This document shows positions 18,649 to 24,107 of a DNA stretch of 24,107 bases, one piece after another; position 1 is the stretch's first letter; every line of letters starts with the position of its first letter. A program made the translations under genes and the position numbers. The notes beneath the pieces were generated by a model, which saw nothing but the letters and a program-made list of their open reading frames with translations, had not been told where the DNA came from and did no database searches. Source of the stretch: Perkinsus marinus ATCC 50983 (taxonomy: Eukaryota; Perkinsozoa; Perkinsida; Perkinsidae); NCBI RefSeq assembly GCF_000006405.1, contig NW_003212397.1, positions 271,334 to 295,440 of the forward strand. The letters are read 5' to 3'.

Positions 18649-19349
18649 TTTGGGAAGTGGGTCTGTCAGAGGAGACTTCTGCAAGCATCACCCTCCGCTA
18701 TCCACAAATCGATCATAATGGCGGGCGAGATTTTTCGCGCTGCTGGTCGACGGAGCACTTCATCGGTAGCGCTCGCATGGCTGCGATTCGCAGCCTGCGA
18801 AGTATCTATAGTCCACTGCTTTATAAACGGCATACTCGTTTAACTCAGGCAGTTTGCAATACACTTTCTCTTAAGTTAATACCGAGTTCATAAGCCAACG
18901 CCGTCGTAGGTTGGATTTAACGTGAAATCTATACGTTGACAACTTGAGAATGCTGTGAGCTGAGCTGTGTATTGCCTTATTCATGTAGTCGCTATATTAC
19001 ATCAACGAATGAACAAGTTGAAGCAGAACTTGCGCAACAGATCAAGCGAACATCAGTTCATGCTTTGGGCAGCCTCGTGTCCTTGCACACGATCATGCGT
19101 TCGATGTGAATGCTGTGATGAGGTGAAGTCAAGCATGAGTAGTTGGAGAGTTCACCTGATGAATTTACGAGGTAAAATATTTCACTCGTCTCACAGGAAC
19201 GAGGTCACTGCACAGACTATTCGAGATTACCTATATTTGATTGCGATTCTGACATTGTAATCGTTTCGCACCAATGATCATTCGTCCATCACACTTCTTG
19301 ACATCAACACCATTCGTACATTCAGAAACAAATTATTGTCCGAAACGAA
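18649..19349. other. Spacer between eL43 and the UbiA-prenyl synthase gene
   Basis: Both neighbours are on the minus strand, so this holds the eL43 promoter and the 3' UTR of the upstream gene. A plus-strand open frame of 97 codons at 18967-19260 (LHQRMNKLKQNLRNRSSEHQ, CPCTRSCVRCECC) is antisense-free but unsupported by any family. Nothing else seen. Confidence 0.4.
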
Positions 19350-22300
19350 TCAGTTGGTCGCCAAAACGCACATCAACTTTGTCAAAGCATCAACACGGCG
19401 TTCCGTCTTCCCAGACTCAGGCCAAAGACCACTAAAATTCTCCATGTCCACCAACGGCACGTCGAAGCCCAGCTTGCCAAGCCGTTCTAATGTCTCTCCA
19501 GAGCGCTGCTGTACATGACCTACAACACATACTATAGGAAAAGGATCAGACCGAGCTGAGACGGTCTCACCCAGTGATTTGCAGGCATGCTTGAGGATTA
19601 TTCGACTGAACTCAGCCCGTCTCCGAGCCGTCACGCCAGACTTCCCCTTCGTCTCCACATTGTATGCTGTCATCTCGGCTATCGCATCGGACATCTCTTG
19701 AACCTGAAACATCATTCATTGCCCACGATGCTACAGCGAGACAGCTCACCACTGGCTGTAGGCCTGTATCAGCCAACACTACAGAAGCAGACCCAAGGTA
19801 CCAGTCGCCGCCAAGCACCGCTAACTTCACAGCTTTTGTCACCTACCAACGATGCACTTTCGTGGAGCACTGCAACCGCGACAAGCAGTTCGTGATTCTA
19901 CGAGTAAGACTCCGATGATGAGTATGAATTGAGTAATAAGACAGACTATAATAATCACCAAATATGCTACATCACATAAGGTAATCACAAAGATACATTA
20001 TTTTACTTCATGCAGTACTCCCCGGGCCAGACGGGAAAGCGCCGAAAATTATAGTACACCAGTTGCAGACTCAGGAGAAGACCGAGACCTAGTGTAAGTG
20101 TCGGACAATAATTCTATGTGTATACAATACTGATGAACATGGGACACGAACATGAGAAAGCAGAAATAGAAGGATATCTAATATCGTATATGAAATGAGG
20201 AAAAATTGAATTGAGAAACGACAAAGTATGTTGAATTTAAGAATGATGTACTTCTCTGTAAGAATGTATGTAAATACTGCTGATGTGTACTCAATGGTGT
20301 AAACGAATACCAAACACCAACCTTGCCATCCTGGACTAGCTCAGAGTGCATGAGCAAGGCGCTGTACTCCAGCTCCGCAGCTTCCGCAATCCTATACACC
20401 TGAATACAACACACTATGCTAGAACAACCAATGCCAACCACGAATAAAGCCTTCCAATTGAGCTACTCCATTCGCCCAAAGTCAACTGCCACCCATACCA
20501 ATATAGTGATGCTATTGAATAGCATTGTGACTTGGTAACCATACCTGTTCCATCCCACCGTCCTCACGATCGAGTCCGAGAGCTCTCCCAAGCGCGCACA
20601 CGACTGCGGCTCGGTCCAAGTGACTTTTCCGGCGAGATGAGCCGAGCCCCAGAGCAGCAGCATGAGCATCCGGCAGATCAACGCCTACTAGGCCCTTCAG
20701 AAGGATTTCCACCTTAGGAAGGAAGCATAATTGTCTTTATGAAAAACTCTGGCCAACCTCTTGCACATCAGCACGAATTTGTGCAAGTTCTGGAGCGCTC
20801 ATCGCTTTCCGTCTTCTTTCTTCTCGTGCATCTTCAATCATCGCCACGGCCGTGTTAAACTATAGACGACTTATGCGGAGGCACTGCAAGAGTAAAGTCT
20901 TACTAAAACTACCGCCAATACGCTGACCAGAAACCAGGAAGGCAGGGGACGAACACCGAGCAATTTCATGAAGATCGGCGCGGGATAACTGCAGATTCAA
21001 GAATCATATTTGCTGTTCGTGAGAAGCACCTCACGCTATGAATTCAAAGTAAAATAACGGCCATAACGTGTTGAAGTAGTTGTCCTTCACTAACTCCAAC
21101 GCTGCGTCACTGTTGTCACCCGGCGCTATGTTCAAATGCCAATGCCTGCAGAAGCGTTATAACGAATTAACAGCGCTCAGCACCTACCCCCACATGTACA
21201 CACAGGCGATAGCATGCAGTAGGCCTGTCGAGCTATCGTCCGCCAAGAGACCGATCACAGCCATGTAAGAAGCAGTTAATATCCACAGACAGAAACGTGA
21301 CATACGATAGGCCCCCCACTGTACCTGATGCTCTCGCGTCAAGATGAACCACCTCGTCACTTACGGCGAAGGAGTTGACATTGTCTGTGATGTCGCCTTT
21401 TATGTCGGGTATGTCCTTCATTATTGCAACAGTCGTACAGAATACAATGAGAATACCACAGAAAGTGAACCTGATTAGTGATTCAATGATCAACACGCAT
21501 GAGATCATACCAACACATACATCTGTCTGTTGGTAGTCGGGTCCAAAGTCACATCGAACGCTTCGCAATAGGCATGCGTTCCCCCTATTATCCCGAGGAC
21601 TGCTCGGGCTCCCACCTGACAGGTTCATCATCAGCAATCAGCATCAATGCTCAGAGTTACTATGCAAAGAGCCGCCGGAACTGCGTGACGCTTGAGTCTC
21701 AGTGGCGGGACGGAATAGGCGTAGCCGATAGCGCACATGGCCGATAAGGTGACGAACCAAGTAGTTGACTGGGCGAAGGACACAGCGGTGGTAAAGCAAA
21801 GGGCGAGACCCGTAGCGAGTCGGGCCTGGCTGAACTTCATTTTTCCTAAGGCAGGCATCAGTACGCTCGAATGACACTCGAACCGTCATGAAAAATTATG
21901 TCTGTGAAATAATTCCTTCATTTTTGAGAGCAACAAAATGCTTGTGAAACGCTACCATACGATTCGAATTCTCATCACACTTGGTGTTACTAAAAGCTGG
22001 CCTTCGAGAGCTATAAAAACTGGAGAGTTTTCTGGAGGATATTAATATGTATCATACCGCATTGAAGCCGTCAAACTATTTCCACAGTTCGACTCACCAG
22101 CGGGAATCGGTAGAGGTTTTCCATTGGCCTTGTCAATATCAACATCAGTGAGCTGATTGATAGCAACTATGAACACATTTGCCATCACTCCCGATATGAG
22201 AATCCGTATATATCTGACCAACACCGCCACTGCACCTCGTAACACCCCTTTTCCACTTACGCTGTAACGTTCGACTGTCTTCCACCAGAATACAGATACA

Positions 22301-22382
22301 TGAGGATATAGCCCGTGGTGACTGCCGTTATCGTCCCCTTGATCGTGTGAGGCCGAGAAAGTGCCCACAGCGTCCCTACCAT
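19350..22382 (-). CDS. UbiA homogentisate prenyltransferase fused to a PDSS2-like trans-polyprenyl diphosphate synthase domain
   Basis: Exons (minus): 22382-22286, 22229-22098, 21845-21661, 21615-21521, 21470-21365, 21324-21188, 21145-21035, 20988-20904, 20859-20758, 20712-20545, 20399-20322, 19842-19750, 19703-19571, 19519-19350; every join is GT-AG and in phase, about 563 aa. Residues 1-300 are a UbiA enzyme of the HPT/HST type: SRPHTIKGT, NQLTDVDID (N57, D61, D65), YAYSVPPLRLKR, KDIPDIKGD (D189, D192, D196), LWPLFYFEFIAYPAP. It attaches a prenyl tail to homogentisate for plastoquinone or tocopherol, usually in plastid membranes. Residues ~330-563 resemble PDSS2: APELAQIRADVQ, AAELEYSALLMHSELVQDG, LAVLGGDWYLGSASVVLADT, EMSDAIAEMTAYN. 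The DDxxD motifs are missing, as in the non-catalytic subunit. The 5' end is unresolved, and a small exon may be missing in the 479-nt intron. Two adjacent genes are the alternative: without the 46-nt intron at 21034 a stop follows FEFIA and an ATG lies at 20969. Confidence 0.75.
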
Positions 22383-22561
22383 ACAGACATGTCTAGTAAC
22401 TAGAGCCGAAGCACCCGACCGACTGCCCGCCTCCGAACATTGCTGGAAGCATGTGATAATGAATAACGATTCCGACGACCCCTCAAATCAGTCACCGTTC
22501 TCAATCGTCATCATGTCTTATTCTCAATGATGATGATGCAATTTAAAGTCTATAATGGAGT

Positions 22562-23332
22562 ACACGATGGTGCAAAAAGAGGGCCCACCCCCGCAATTTT
22601 GCGGCAAGTGACAGTTAGTGAACGGAGAAGGTACTATTTGGAAGTCCTAATCGAGCTCTCTCCAATGCTGTGAGAACGGTTCTGAGATCCGTGTTGTGCA
22701 TTGAGGTATCTCCTAACGCAAAATCGGCTACATAGGGGAAAGCCGTACCGGTTTTGACTTGATAGCGTTTTCTTGTCGGACATGTAACGTTACGTCACCG
22801 TTTATCTGCGCAAAAACAAAATGATTTCGGTGCGCAAAGACCCTAGGAACGGAGTTCTTGAGGGGACTCCTGCAGGCGGGAGTGTCCAAAAGCCACTGTC
22901 CGGTCACGACCCTCGACGAACTGAAGGGTGGCGTGAGATGTCAGGCATAATCTTCTTCGATCCCACCGCCGACTTCTTCTTTTCCAGGGGATTTCAGCGT
23001 CCGCCTTTTTTCGGGATGTCATCCCTCTTCCTGCCGCAGAAAGGGCATGCGATGTGCGGTTGAGGATGCTGAGGTTGGTCACCGAAATTGACGGGGGACA
23101 CTTTGAACACCTCTAATGGGTAACAAGTCCAAATCGGTACGGCTTTTCCCTATGTAGCCGATTTTGCGTTTGACGATACCTCAGCGCACGGTATGGATAT
23201 CAGAACCGTTCATACAGCGTTGGAGAGAGCTCGATGAGGGCTTTCAGATGGTACTTTGGTACTTTTTTGTTCACGAACTGTCACTTGCCGCGAAATTATG
23301 AGGTCTGGGCCCTTTTCTTTGCGCCATCTTGT
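22562..23332. mobile_element. 771-bp inverted-repeat element (MITE or Mutator-like relic)
   Basis: Arms of about 200 bp, 22562-22761 and 23124-23332, are inverted copies at roughly 80 percent. Matching blocks include GCGGCAAGTGACAGTT, TCGAGCTCTCTCCAA and CGCAAAATCGGCTACATAGG. Outer ends read ACACGATGGTGCAAA and, reversed, ACAAGATGGCGCAAA. The 360-bp centre has no long frame; a minus-strand fragment HIACPFCGRKRDD resembles a zinc knuckle but stops soon after. Long arms suggest a Mutator-like DNA transposon derivative; no target duplication was found. It lies 180 bp upstream of the first recognised exon of the UbiA gene. Confidence 0.8.
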
Positions 23333-24107
23333 ATGTAGATCCTATAACAACTTATTTTGTACGATACAATGAGAATAGGAAAATATTCTACATAGACCTT
23401 CCACGACTGAGTACTATGCTATACATAGTACCACTCGGCAGATAAGGCCGCTCTCCCCGGAGGAGAGGAATCCACACACAGGAAGCAAAATCATAAACGT
23501 TTGGATTCACATTAATGCATCATATTAGCCGAATCAATTTCCGAATGGAAAAGCCCAAACCCTAGACGTACGGACGTTTAGGCGGCCTTCAGGCGACGGC
23601 TCGCGCTTCGCAGCTGACAACGTGTCCAGTGGACGACGTAATACAAATTCCCAAAAAAGCAGAGTTATCGCGAATACCACGACTGTCGAAATCATTGTGA
23701 CGTAGTAGGAGGGACAATTACTGAGAAAAAAATCAGAGACATATCTCCGGGAGATAATCAGCCCATATCATTACTATTCTGACGTCAAATGTAATGCAAT
23801 CCAACACTTGTAGAGATGACAAAAATATTTTCTTTTGGACATTTTACATGCAGTTGCATGAAAATTTCGTGATGAAGTGTATAAATGGAGAAGAGGTGTG
23901 TCTCCGATGGTACGGGTTGTGCGCTGTCGAGGCAGTGGCGTTAGTGTTGTCGGTGGTAGGCGATCATCACGCGAATGGTAGTCATTGATTCAGTCCATGA
24001 TTCAGTCAATGATTCAGTCAATTCGCCCACACCACTCAATGTACGTGTTTTTGTCGTGCATTCTTCGCGTCATTAATATGAATGCCTCACATCATGGTGT
24101 GAGTGAT
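23333..24107. other. Unassigned right edge of the window
   Basis: No gene recognised. A plus-strand frame ending at 23988 (MKCINGEEVCLRWYGLCAVE) is short and unsupported. Any N-terminal exon for plastid targeting of the UbiA gene could lie here or beyond, but none could be identified. Confidence 0.3.
23986..24021 (+). repeat. 12-bp tandem repeat, three copies
   Basis: TGATTCAGTCCA, then TGATTCAGTCAA twice. Short and in a non-coding context. Confidence 0.9.

Noticed and set aside
19612-19918. Open frames on both strands overlapping the synthase exons
   Set aside because: They are out-of-frame shadows; the phase-matched exon chain explains the same sequence with family motifs.
22821-23082. 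Transposase or zinc-finger gene inside the inverted-repeat element
   Set aside because: Only a very short CPFCG fragment on the minus strand followed by a stop; the longer frames have no recognisable motif.

Overview
This is nuclear DNA of a unicellular eukaryote. Genes are cut by many GT-AG introns, most of them only 40-56 nt. Among recognisable products are a ubiquitin-eL40 fusion, ribosomal protein eL43, a bromodomain protein, a secreted pepsin-type protease and a plastid-type homogentisate prenyltransferase. The tiny introns, the pepsin-like protease and plastid quinone chemistry beside dense short repeats fit a Perkinsus-like alveolate best. That assignment is an inference, because no rRNA or other taxonomic marker is present.

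Layout. 15-3874 (+): a 14-exon gene for a DeSI/PPPDE isopeptidase joined to a C-terminal PUL-like domain; nearly all of its long introns are filled with different repeats. 4318-4804 (-): ubiquitin-eL40. 4.8-7.4 kb: gene-poor, with a tRNA-Gln-like relic and a long hairpin. 7437-8678 (-): bromodomain protein. 9246-9801 (-): RING-like protein. 10447-11044 (+): small membrane protein. 11.6-12.6 kb: a 201-bp duplicated segment. 13394-14383: a very young miniature LTR retrotransposon with target-site duplication, 148 bp before the start codon of an intronless aspartic protease (14532-15662, +). 15.7-18.2 kb: unassigned, with palindromes and a 128-bp direct repeat. 18192-18648 (-): eL43. 19350-22382 (-): a 14-exon reading frame that runs from a UbiA homogentisate prenyltransferase into a trans-polyprenyl diphosphate synthase-like domain. 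22562-23332: a 771-bp inverted-repeat element.

How the parts relate. The strongest candidate for something new is the UbiA-prenyl synthase gene. The membrane enzyme that attaches a prenyl tail to homogentisate appears to be joined, through phase-matched introns, to a PDSS2-like (non-catalytic type) subunit of the enzyme that makes such tails. The DeSI-PUL protein and the ubiquitin-eL40 gene lie convergently and both belong to ubiquitin/SUMO-Cdc48 biology, though linkage is probably chance. Exon models were built by eye from splice signals, phase and family similarity; no alignment or transcript data were available.
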